In this document: positions 1 through 9,509 of the stretch, in pieces
Numbering within the stretch: the stretch's first letter is position 1
Layout of the letters: each line of letters begins with the position of its first letter
From: Fragilaria crotonensis
Taxonomy: Eukaryota > Bacillariophyta > Fragilariophyceae > Fragilariales > Fragilariaceae
Assembly: GCA_022925895.1 (NCBI GenBank)
Contig: JAKSYS010000584.1
Span: 1-40,317, forward strand
Direction of reading: 5' to 3'
DNA: 40,317 nucleotides
The notes under the pieces: model-generated
What the model saw: the letters and a program-made list of their open reading frames with translations, nothing else
Told to the model about the DNA's origin: nothing
Databases searched by the model: none
Translations under genes and position numbers: made by a program

Positions 1-599
1 CACCTCACAGAAGGCTATACTCCTGACCCTGAGTACTGGTACTTGTACTCAGAGTACTGAATCCACTTGCTTACTGGTACAGTAGTCACAGTCTCACAGT
101 ACAATTGAATCCCATATGGATATGGCCTTGAGCCTCAAGCAATGGTGGATGCAATCGTACGATGCTACTGGTACCAATACATGCGAGATTCGAGATGCGA
201 GCTACTGGTACCTGGTACCGTCAATTGCGACTGTTCTGTATTTTGGCCGTGGAGTATCGTAAGTCGTAAGCCTCTAGAATTGAAACCCCTCCATCGAAAG
301 CCTAGAATTGAAACCCCTCCCAAAACGTGTTCGGAGAATGAGGAGTTAGATGTCACAAAGTAGGTTTTATGTAGAATGAGTAACAATTAGGACGTCCGGG
401 ACCAGCATGGTACTGTAGTATCTTCTGCAAGGCAAGTCTGGCATAACCAGTAGCTTTCTACGCCCACTATCTGCGATTCCATGCAACTCAAGAGCAGGGT
501 AATTCCGGGGTGATTCCATGCAAATACAAAAGAAAACGAGGGTGTAAAAATGAAAGTGCAATATCCAGACGACGAAGAAATTGCACCTAGTACTACTAG
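1..599. other. Gene-free left edge, GTAC-rich
   Basis: I see no convincing gene here. The first 250 bases are dense in short palindromes built on GTAC (GGTACC, AGTACT), typical of the intergenic DNA of this window. The reading frames that stay open show no recognisable domain. The stretch CTAGAATTGAAACCCCTCC occurs twice, around 275-320, as a short direct repeat. Confidence 0.5.
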
Positions 600-869
600 C
601 TATCCCGCCGCTCAAGTAACGGCGGTGAAGCAACACTGGACAGCTTCCTCTCATTTGTCCACAACCGCCAGTATACACGCCAGGAGACCTACACGAAGGC
701 TGAATTGAGAGCTCTAACCCCACAGCATGTTCTTCTGCGGATGAACTTGAAGGGATTTGGGGGGTGGTGGAACACAATGGCACTTCCTCCTCAACACAAG
801 AAAAAAACCGCAGCACATTTGCAAGACAGTGGGAAGCAAAAGCACTTCAGAGACTTCTATGCTGGCTAG
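600..869 (+). pseudogene. Protein-like relic, possibly of a repeated diatom gene family
   Basis: One frame is open for 89 codons, from just after a TAG at 597 to a TAG at 867. It reads like real protein: an LDSFLSFVHNRQYTRQ segment, then AELRALTPQHVLLRMNLKGFG. From memory this resembles the N-terminal part of a highly repeated family in diatom genomes (a segment like LTPxHVxRWMNxKxYG) of unknown function that may be linked to mobile elements. I could not check this. There is no start codon in a good context and the similarity fades after about residue 60. A decayed fragment is the most likely reading; a chance open frame cannot be excluded. Confidence 0.3.
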
Positions 870-1990
870 TGCATGATAGATTTCTGGATGTTCCCTGCTT
901 ACCTTGGTATACAGATTTTGCACAAAACAATAGCTACAGTCTCATGGTTGCTCGTGCAACATCGTAGCTAATTGAGGAAAAAGGATTTTTTCTTGACATT
1001 TCTATATTTACAAATAACTTTAAGGCTATCAGAGTCTCAACACTGCTTCCAGTTGCAGAATTGTAGCGCAATTTGAGCAAAGATTTCTTTATGAACATCA
1101 AGTTTGATATGCGGTCAATTTCTGGCTTGGGGTTAAACCAAAATGCTCTGGCATTTATCAAGTATCAGCAGTATGATTAAACCCCTTCACATTTGCTGTG
1201 GATGCTTGCAATTGCTGGCACTGCTGTAAACACCATTGCAAATTTCTTGATCAACCCACTGCGTTTCTTGCCCATGGGACATTTGTTGGCCACTGTAGTT
1301 GCACTCGCAGTATCCGGTAGTACCAGCCACTGTACTACGGCACCAGTACTCGGTATTAGAGATCTACTGTCACTCACAATTACTGCAAGTTTCAATACCA
1401 TATGGTGATACAGTAGACTGTCAGTGACCTGTTCCATTGCTAGTTCTGAGAATCAGAACTCTGAGTCCTGCCTGTGACCACAGACACATTTTAAATTTAC
1501 TCACTACACAATTCAAACCATGAGTGTTGTTGAAAACTTCAACAGCACTCTTTTTACTATTGATAACAGTTCCCACGCACCACTCAACATGTGGGATCAA
1601 GACAACATTTCATTTGTGAGACTCCAACTAATGTTGCAGATCTCACCTTCATTTTTCATCTTAGTAGTTTTAGCTCATCATAATTCCCTTCCAAAACAGT
1701 AAAGGCATTTACTTCTTAGCATCTACAATTCCATCAAATCTACCGCCATGGTCTATCTCTTCAAGACTCCGTTGCCCGAGGCCCAAGGCTGGATGATCCC
1801 TCAGGTTTGCTTCCTCTCATGTTAAGTCTGGTGGTAGTAGACTTCTACTACCGGTAGTAACCGTATGTCTACTGTCGGCCAGTACTCGCTCTACCGATCA
1901 CACGTATGATGTTACCTGGTACTCGGATCTCGGATCCATGAATTATGATGTCTGTCATCGTCCGTGCTATATGACGTTGAATTATGTTGC
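870..1990. other. Intergenic, possible transposon relics
   Basis: No intact gene is seen. On the minus strand around 1177-1437 a frame is open for 86 codons and has a plausible composition (a basic KCPMGKKRSGLIKKF segment), which could be a fragment of a decayed element. I recognise no domain. GTAC palindromes and TAGTAGTA runs recur at 1310-1350 and 1830-1920. Confidence 0.35.
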
Positions 1991-2327
1991 GTGTCCAACA
2001 GAGACGGGAATTTCTGAAAATATCAAACCCATGGGTACCCACGTAAAGCTACGCTCACGGAAGTACCAGCCCAAACCCACCCAGAACCCATACGATCTAC
2101 CAAGACCTACCCAAACCCACCCAAACCCAGTAGTTAGTACTGGAGTAGATGGTTCTACTACTACCGGTAGCAAACATCTACTGTCATTTTTTGCAATGAT
2201 TTGCCGGCCCACCCAGACCCACCCATGAAATCCTGAGCTCACCCAAAACCCACCCTTAACCCAATGGGTTTGGGTGGGCCGTGGGTTTGGGTGGGCTGGG
2301 TTTGAAATTCCCGTCTCTGGTGTCCAA
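1991..2327. mobile_element. hAT-like MITE with 8-bp target duplication
   Basis: A 321-bp element occupies 1999-2319. Its ends are perfect 16-bp terminal inverted repeats, CAGAGACGGGAATTTC on the left (1999-2014) and the reverse complement on the right (2304-2319). It is flanked by an exact 8-bp direct repeat GTGTCCAA (1991-1998 and 2320-2327). An 8-bp duplication with ends starting CAGAG is the hallmark of hAT-superfamily elements (family knowledge). The inside has no coding capacity. It is built of CCCAAACCCACCC-type repeats on the left and their complement on the right, so the element could fold back on itself. It lies 171 bp before the ATG of the DNMT2-like gene. Confidence 0.88.
2266..2300 (+). 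promoter_or_regulatory. G-tract array, possible G-quadruplex
   Basis: Seven runs of three G are separated by loops of 1-4 bases (units like GGGTTTGGGTGGG, twice). They lie on the coding strand about 190 bp upstream of the DNMT2-like ATG and within the right half of the MITE. The pattern meets the usual quadruplex-forming rule. A regulatory effect is inference only. Confidence 0.45.
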
Positions 2328-2490
2328 TCGCCTGATTTGCGATTTGCCAGGGACAGCCTGTCCGACAGGTGGTAGGGGTTCGCTTTTGTTGTGGATGCAA
2401 AGCGCACGATGTGCGCCGAGTCGCGTAGTACAAATGTATACCCGATACTTCTCATATCTGGTAGTTCAGTATTGTCGCTTCTCATTGAAT

Positions 2491-3741
2491 ATGAGCGCTC
2501 CATCACCAAGTCCTGAGGTGAATACAATCTCATATGTCGAGTTCTATTGTGGAGTGGGAGGTTGGACGATGGCTTTGCAAGAGGCGCTCCTGAGAATGTC
2601 GACTGCATCTTTAAAATACAAGTTTACCTTGAATCGGCTAGCAGCGCTTGATCATTCCAATATCTGCGTTTCTGTCTTGGAGCATAACTTTCCAGTTCCC
2701 GATCACGCTTCAACCGACAGAGGCCTACCAAGGAAACGACGACGACCTCAATCCTTTGACATTCAACGACTCACACTGCAACAAGTTCATGACTGGAACG
2801 CAGATGTCTGGTGTATGAGTCCACCTTGCCAACCACACACACGACAACATGATAAGCAGGATTTAGACGTCATCGATCCCCGCTCCCAATCATTTCTTCA
2901 TTTATGTTTATTGTTGCAGGACATGCACGACGACATGTTGCCGCGACTATTGTTAATGGAGAATGTGGTGGGCTTTGAAACGTCAGGATCGTGTCAACGG
3001 TGGCGTGAGGTATTGAAAGAGCGCAACTATAAGGTGGCGCACTTCCATCTGTCGCCGACGCAAGTGGGCTTGCCCAATGATCGGCCACGCTACTTTTGTG
3101 TGGCAATCCGAACCACACACACAGACGAAGGCTCCTCCACAGTTCCTGCCAGATCTGCAGACAACTGGGAACAATCGATTTTTTCGGTCGAGACGAATCC
3201 TAGTGACAGTAGCAAGGGACCTTTGATTCAAACGGAATTGTTAGAATTGGATATTCAAGCACAAGATTCTGTGGGTGACTTGCCCGTGATTGCGACGTTT
3301 ATTGATGCAGCCAATGACAAGGACGAAACCCTGCTGGTACCGTCTAAATTGCTTGCCAGCGACTCGGCATGGTGCTTTGATTGGGTGACACCCAGCGATA
3401 CTCGCACGGCTTGCTTCACACAATCCTATGGTAGATTCGTAAGGGGAACTGGAAGCGTCCTCTACATGGGCCCTCCGGATGCGCGTTTAGACCTGAAAGC
3501 GCCGACCGATCGGAAATTCCATGCGTCATGGAAGGAAGGGCTACCGCCGTTGCAGGGGTACGTGCGGTACTTTTCGGGACGGGAAATTGCGAATCTCCTG
3601 GGATTTGTGGAAGGATTTTCATTTCCCATCGATTGTACGCACAAGCAGCAGTGGAGGCTGCTGGGGAACAGCTTGAATGTTCGAGTTGCGGCAAGGCTTT
3701 GTGAGCTGGGCTTGCGAGCCAAGTGGGCGGGGAATTGTTGA
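2491..3741 (+). CDS. TRDMT1: DNMT2-type tRNA (cytosine-5) methyltransferase
   Basis: A complete intronless frame of 416 aa; animal homologues are about 390 aa. C5-methyltransferase motifs appear in order: motif I VEFYCGVGGW (residues 16-25), motif IV SPPCQPHTR (110-118) with the catalytic Cys at 113, motif VI MENVVGFE (156-163), motif VIII QVGLPNDRPRYF (191-202), then the CFT signature CFTQSYGRFVRGTGS that marks the DNMT2 family, and motif X LLGNSLN near residue 392. DNMT2 enzymes methylate cytosine 38 of tRNA-Asp and some other tRNAs, using S-adenosylmethionine (known of the family). The frame extends 70 codons upstream, but only to a GTG inside the MITE; the first ATG in this frame consistent with family alignment is at 2491, where MSAPSPSPEV leads directly into motif I. 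A basic insert (RKRRRP, about residue 81) sits between motifs I and IV. Confidence 0.93.
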   Translation: MSAPSPSPEVNTISYVEFYCGVGGWTMALQEALLRMSTASLKYKFTLNRLAALDHSNICVSVLEHNFPVPDHASTDRGLPRKRRRPQSFDIQRLTLQQVHDWNADVWCMSPPCQPHTRQHDKQDLDVIDPRSQSFLHLCLLLQDMHDDMLPRLLLMENVVGFETSGSCQRWREVLKERNYKVAHFHLSPTQVGLPNDRPRYFCVAIRTTHTDEGSSTVPARSADNWEQSIFSVETNPSDSSKGPLIQTELLELDIQAQDSVGDLPVIATFIDAANDKDETLLVPSKLLASDSAWCFDWVTPSDTRTACFTQSYGRFVRGTGSVLYMGPPDARLDLKAPTDRKFHASWKEGLPPLQGYVRYFSGREIANLLGFVEGFSFPIDCTHKQQWRLLGNSLNVRVAARLCELGLRAKWAGNC

Positions 3742-4539
3742 GCGAGCGTGCCATTCGCTGGAGGATACAAAATTACCGGAACTTGGGTACAGGAGCCGGG
3801 AAACTCGGTGTTTAAAGATCACGTATAACACGGAGAAAAGTCGCTCCTATGCTCGGACCTCAGCATCGTGATGCCACGATCGTCATCTACCAGTAGTACA
3901 ATGTAGCGCTGGGAGTGTCATGAATGCATCGTTTTACAGATAACAAATCAAGTGTCATGCAAGGATTGCTGGCAGGATATATGGAAAATTCGACGTGATT
4001 CTTGTGGCTTCTACGTTTGTTCATTACCAGGGAGAGGTGTGCTCTTATCCTGATGTCTCTGCAGATGCCGATAATGTGGTATATATGCAAATAAAATAAT
4101 ACAGTATTGTACCAGGTACAAGTACAAGTAGGAAGGAAGTTCCAGGAACCCCGAGTTCGAAAGAGAAAATAAATCTTCGTCGGATTCTCGTCAATACAGT
4201 ACATATTTGGTTTTGGTCTTAATGAAGCTCTATGTCATAGTGGAACTGTCGTGTTCTCGTCGCTCTGAAATCGAGACAGACATTCTCTGGCATCCTAAAT
4301 GAAAACCATCAGGGGTCATTTCTGCGAACATCTGGCGCAGACATCCCGAAAATCCGGGATTGAGGGTTTATGCATAGCTATCTTTATGGTGTCAAATGAC
4401 ATCCCAACGAAATTCCTGGATTACTCCGGAGCCGGAGTGCAGTAACGCAGGCTACCTGTGAGTGCTTTGACTTTGCAGTCTACCGGTAGAAGGAGTCTTT
4501 TGCGATCAGAAAGTACTGTCGACCAAGGTTGCACAAATC
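3742..4539. other. Intergenic between DNMT2 and reductase 1
   Basis: No gene is seen in these 800 bases. Open frames on the minus strand at 3887-4204 have an unlikely composition and no domain. A short GGTACAAGTACAAGTAGG run lies near 4113. The last 100 bases presumably hold the promoter of the downstream reductase gene, but I see no clear TATA box. Confidence 0.5.
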
Positions 4540-7500
4540 ATGTGGCCGTTCTCGGATCCGGAAGTCTTGGCACGCGAGCGAAGAAAGATAGAGAGACAAC
4601 AGCGATGGCAACGGTTCCAGTTCTGGAAGAGGACTCGCGTAACCAAATGGCAACCAACTCTGGGTGAGAGAATTGCTTCGACGTACTTCCCGGTTGCTTA
4701 TTTAATTAGTCTGTGCTGCCTTATTTACTATGCGTGGAGAAAAGGAATGTAAGTACCCCTAGTGCCAGTTACCATGAACGGTCTTCGCAGAAGACTTCTC
4801 TGTACTTCAGCCCCTGACTCAGTTTATTGCAGACGAAACAGAGCCGCAAGTCGAAGACTGCAGACGTCGTCTAACGGTGTATTATCTTCACGAACACATC
4901 GTGAAATCATCAACACTAAGGAATCATTGGTGTCGATACCGGCATCGTCTGCATCTGCGAACCCAGAAACAAATTGTGTCGGTAGCTTGGCTTTGAGCAC
5001 AGGTAGCGATTCCAGTGGTGACGCACCAGTTCCACAACCATTGCGACCCTTCAGTGTGGTGCCGGTGGACCTCGCACCCGTTTCACAGCAATCTCGACCC
5101 CGCAGTGTCGCACCGGTAGACTCTCCAGAGGTTAAACGAACTCTGGGGTCAAAGTCTAAGTCCTGGGACACAGGATGGAAGAAAAGGGATCAGGAAGTGA
5201 AGCGAGCTTGATTCGGGAGGTTCACGGCCTCAATCAATGCAAAATATCAGTATGGACCCTGGCACTGATCCGAAGACGTCGAATAAACAGAGGAATAAGC
5301 CGAAGCGACGGAAAAGTCGGTCCGGCACAAAACGAAACGAACCCCTCCTGGACGACTTTGACATGCACGAGAGTGAGGCGAACCGAAACGATTTTAAAGA
5401 GGACTTGATGGTAGCATTACGCACTGGGTTGGAAAAGTCGAAAAGTGCGCGACCCCGGGACGAGAGAACGCATGATGAAAGTGGCATGTCTACCGATGGG
5501 TCGTCAAACCACGACAATTTCAGAAGCAGAAGTAGCAGTCCAATCAACAGGACGAACAAAATTCGACAGATGCATTTCTTTGAAGAGACGCTTCCCACTG
5601 AAGCTAAGCCGAGAGTCTGCCGGAGAACAAGCATGCCCCTTTCTTCATTAGCTAGTGGCAAGTCATCCGAATGGAAGGGAAATACTATGCGTCGGAGTAA
5701 GTCTGCAGAGGAATTGATACCAGACGACGCACCACCTCTGGTAGTATTCCCGACGCGAAAGGCGGTCGAAGAAGTGGACGACTCGTGCGCGGAGCCGCGA
5801 GATTTCAGATTGCTTCGACTCAAAGTGCACGATCGTACGGGTTCAATGAGTTGCGCTACTTCTTTGAACGGCCGTGCTAGCATGTGTGAGTCGACGGCTC
5901 CATCACTAGCTGGTTCATGTTTCGCTCCAGCAGAACTGGAACGTTTGAAGCGCACGATTATGCTACGAGAGCGACAGGCGGGAGAGAATGAGAGGCGCCT
6001 CTCCTCCAGCACGTCCGGTTCGACTTCTACGAGGGACAGTTCAGTTATACTACTTGCGCAGATCGAACTGCTACAAAAGAGAATGGGCGCTAGTGGAGGC
6101 GGGGTTCTTCAATGTCTTTGGCCGAATCTCTTGCGAGAGGCGACTCGTGTCGTTCGTTAAGCACTCATGAATCGCCGCTCGAAGACGCCTTCTACGATCC
6201 GAGTTCTGACACAGCTCCATACCTTACAATCTTCTATGCGACACAGTCTGGTACATCTGAATACTATGCATATGCATTGCAACAAGAAGGTCGAACAATG
6301 GGAATCGATGTCGGTATTTGCAATGTCAACGCTCTGATGCATTCTATTGAAATGTCACTCGATCAAGACCTCAAGGACATTTTGGTTCCTCATCTCAATT
6401 GTACAGGAAAAAGGCGCGGTCGTGCTCTGTTTCTTGTATCTACCTACCAAGAAGGAGGACCATCAGATGACGGAAAATCGTTTGTAAAAGCGCTTCAAGA
6501 AATCAACGATCACAGATACTTCAAAGGCCTTCGCTATTGTGTTTTTGGATTCGGCAACAGTAGCTTTGCGTTGACGTACAATTCGCAAGGCAAGTTGTAT
6601 GACCAACTATTGTCTCAATTAGGGGGGAAGCGGATGCTTCCATTAGGCCTTGGCGATGATTCCAAAGATATTGACTGGGATTTTGAGCAGTGGAAATGGA
6701 AAAGCTGGTGGCCGACTATTGCCGACATAGCATCTCGGGACAATCAAGGAGCGTCGAAATCTACGCAGAGAATGAGAAAACAAGAAAGTGATGGCCTCGA
6801 TAGCAAGTACCTCATTCAGTACATTAAACCGTCCGAGTTTGAAAAACACAAAGTTGTTTGCGATAAAATTCCTTTGCTTTCAGTCGCAAAGCATTTTGGC
6901 GAGGGAGCCGAATATGCAGTGAAAACTGTGAAGGCACTGTGGCGAGATCCTGAGCTCAACCCTAAGCTGAAGCAGTCAGGATCGACAATGCATGTCGCGT
7001 TGGACATCACTCAACCAATTGGCACGCCGCTGACCTTCGCGACAGGCGATAATGTTGCTGTTTTACCTCACAACAGGTCAAGTGTTGTTGAGGAAGTTGC
7101 AAAGAAACTTGGATACGACCTGGATGCCATGTTTGTCCTTAATCCCCAGGATCCCCATCAGGAATGCGATTTTGAACTACCGTTTTCTATGCCGTGCACA
7201 ATCCGAGACTATTTAACAAAGTATGCTGAATTGACAACCCCTCCGCGGCGCTCAGTCATCCGATCGTTGTCGAAATGCGCAACACTCCCTGAAGAGCGAG
7301 ACGAACTGTACCAACTTTCGTCAAAGAAACACCGAGAGATGTACAAGAGTCAAGTAGTGGGGCAACGCATCGGTTTGGGAGAATTCATTTTAGTGTATTT
7401 CAAATCATTGGAAATACCGTTGGCTAAATTTATCACACTTTGCACCCCGATGCAACCAAGATGGTACAGCCTGTCTGGGTCAACCGTTGTTCACAAAGAT

Positions 7501-8132
7501 GAAATACACCTGACGTTTGCGATGGTGTCTCTCGAACGAGATATTGATTCATCGTTCGCTCAAGGCGCTGCTTCTCATTATCTTGGCAATCTTCCGATAG
7601 GTGCACCGGTCAAAATCATTCGGAGTGTTCCTTCTGGATTCGTCGTTCCGCCAGACCCCAGTTTACCCTTGATCATGATTGCGAACGGCTCCGGGTTGCC
7701 CCAATGCTTGCTTTGATCCAAGAGCGGCATCATCAGAAGACTGAATTGGGCTTAAAGGTAGGCCCAACCGAGCTGTTCTTCGGTATCAGAAGGCGAGACC
7801 TAGATTTTTTGTACCGCGAGGAACTTCGTCGCTACAAGCTTGCCGGGAGTCTATCGTCCTTGCAACTTGCGTGCAGTCGAGAGCAAATGCACAAGATCTA
7901 CGTTCAACACCTCATTGCCAAGCACGCTGAGCATGTCTGGAGATTGCTGCAACGCGGAGCACACATCTACGTTTGTGGTGGGAATAGGATGAGCAACGAG
8001 GTCGATCACGTCCTGCGCGCGATCGTGACGAGGCACCAGGAAGGGAATGAGCTCTCGACGGAGGAGTTCATGACGACACTCACAAACCAAGGAAGGTACC
8101 TGCAAGAAGCGTTCGATTCGATGCACTCTTAA
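4540..8132 (+). CDS. Membrane-anchored diflavin reductase 1 (P450-reductase-like), frameshifted
   Basis: Exon 1 (4540-4748) encodes one membrane segment (STYFPVAYLISLCCLIYYAW). An intron of about 84 nt (4749-4832, GTAAGT to TTGCAG) removes an in-frame TAA; a 42-nt alternative ending at 4790 is also in frame. A long Ser/Arg-rich linker follows. Then comes an FMN flavodoxin domain (ATQSGTSEYY, STYQEGGPSDD, VFGFGNSSF, LPLGLGDDS), whose wording recalls the flavodoxin part of TYW1 as much as that of P450 reductase. Next are the FAD domain (QPRWYSLSGS) and the NADPH domain (ANGSG, FFGIRRRD, CSREQMHKIYVQHLI, GAHIYVCGG). Such enzymes pass electrons from NADPH through FAD and FMN to a haem partner. 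The frame breaks near 6101-6104 and 7694-7696, and probably near 5174 and 5209; one added G at each place restores it and gives about 1170 aa. The partner protein is unknown. Confidence 0.8.
4749..4832 (+). other. Intron of reductase 1
   Basis: The donor is GTAAGT and the acceptor TTTATTGCAG, with a plausible branch region CTGACTC 15-20 bases before the acceptor. Removal joins two frames of the same phase and eliminates the TAA at 4750. A shorter 42-nt intron ending at CTTCGCAG (4790) keeps the frame too, so the acceptor is not certain. Confidence 0.65.
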
Positions 8133-9509
8133 AAACTCTTCGAGAATTCCAGTTGCTACTCAAGCCAACCCGTAAGCATTTGAGGTAAAGTGTTCTTTTC
8201 ATTAAGAAGAGTACTATCCTGATCAAATTCTGAAGCGGATACTTACTCGGCCGCAATGGGCTAGCAGCGGAACAAGGAACAGTGGTGCACAACCGCTCGC
8301 CACGCTTGGAGATAAGGCGTAAGGCAACAGGCAATTGCGCTGTGGGTAACTTGCTTGCTCGAGTACTCCATCTCTGTTTCACAGATTGGATTGATGGAAC
8401 GAGCTTTATCTGAATGTTCCAAACGATAGGTCTTCCGTCGGCTGGACCCGTCATTGCTTTTGCTAAATATTGTAGTCTGAAGTCTTTATGCAATGGCATG
8501 AAACTGGATGAACTCATACACCACCAAACGTTCAACGTAAACTTGCCGTTATCCAGAATTCATTACAATCTTAGATATGGAGGCGAGCTCCGGAGTCTGT
8601 TCGTCAGGAGCCAAGGTCAGTGGATTTGCAAACAGATCGAACTCTCCTTCCTCAAACGAATGCATCTGGATCCGATGGCACCATTCATGCTGGGTTGTGG
8701 GTTGACGTGTAATGAGGTGGGCGAACTACTGGTACTGGTACCGTATGCAGTTCCAGAAGAAATGGGAAGTCATTTTTTAACATAGAGAGTGTCTTCTAAA
8801 CGAAACGAAGACTCCCGTGAGTTCTCGATCATGTACTGTACTTAGGGCACACGTACGTGCGGTTGAATGGAAGCCAGGAAGGTTCGAATATGAAACATGT
8901 ACGGAGTATGACGTATAGCTGTCTTCATTCCAGTTTGAGACCGTCATTCGCACGACCTTCCAGCAACGTCGTGCATTCGGCATTCGGCATTAAAATCTTC
9001 ATCTGGTGCGAAACGGATACCATCAACACACATCATCTGATGTCCAACCCGGAAAGAAGTGGATGGCACTCGCAGTATTAGGTTTCTATGCTGTGAGTTT
9101 ACCAAAATAAAGTACCAGGTAGTTCTACTCGAACCGCAGTGGTTCGGGTCAGACTTCTGACCTCTTGCCGGTGTATGTTGTTAAAAACGGATCACCCAAA
9201 ATTCGGAAATGCCGGCATTAAAGCATAATTTCGGTATGCGCATACTCGCAGTAGATATTGGAAGGTGCGGCGGCGCGGCTGCGTGTCACCTCTACTAGTA
9301 GTAGAGGCCAATTGACCGTCTGTGCACTGTGCAGTATTCGGCAGGACTTAATTGCAACGACATACTCCGGAGTACAACATCTGCAACATCTGCAACACGC
9401 TTCTTGTTGGACATCGTTGAGGGGTGATGGGTTACAGAATTTCACGAACCCCTCATAAATCTCACCTTCTGCGTGCTCCTGCCATAATTTCTCCTCGTCT
9501 GCCAGCAAG
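8133..9509. other. Spacer between the two reductase genes
   Basis: 1.4 kb with no gene that I can support. A 123-codon plus-strand frame (8414-8785) and an overlapping 151-codon minus-strand frame (8080-8535) are open, but neither shows a domain or a protein-like composition. CTACTAGTAGTAG and ACATCTGCA repeats lie near 9290 and 9375. The promoter of reductase 2 should be in the last few hundred bases. Confidence 0.45.

Noticed and set aside
2281-2490. Upstream extension of the DNMT2 frame by 70 codons
   Set aside because: It begins with GTG inside the MITE, and the family motifs begin just after the ATG at 2491.
7680-7720. Programmed ribosomal frameshift in reductase 1
   Set aside because: No slippery heptamer or downstream structure is apparent, and the same kind of break occurs at many unrelated places, so a sequence error is simpler.
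8414-8785. 123-codon open frame between the reductases
   Set aside because: No domain or protein-like bias, and a longer frame overlaps on the other strand.
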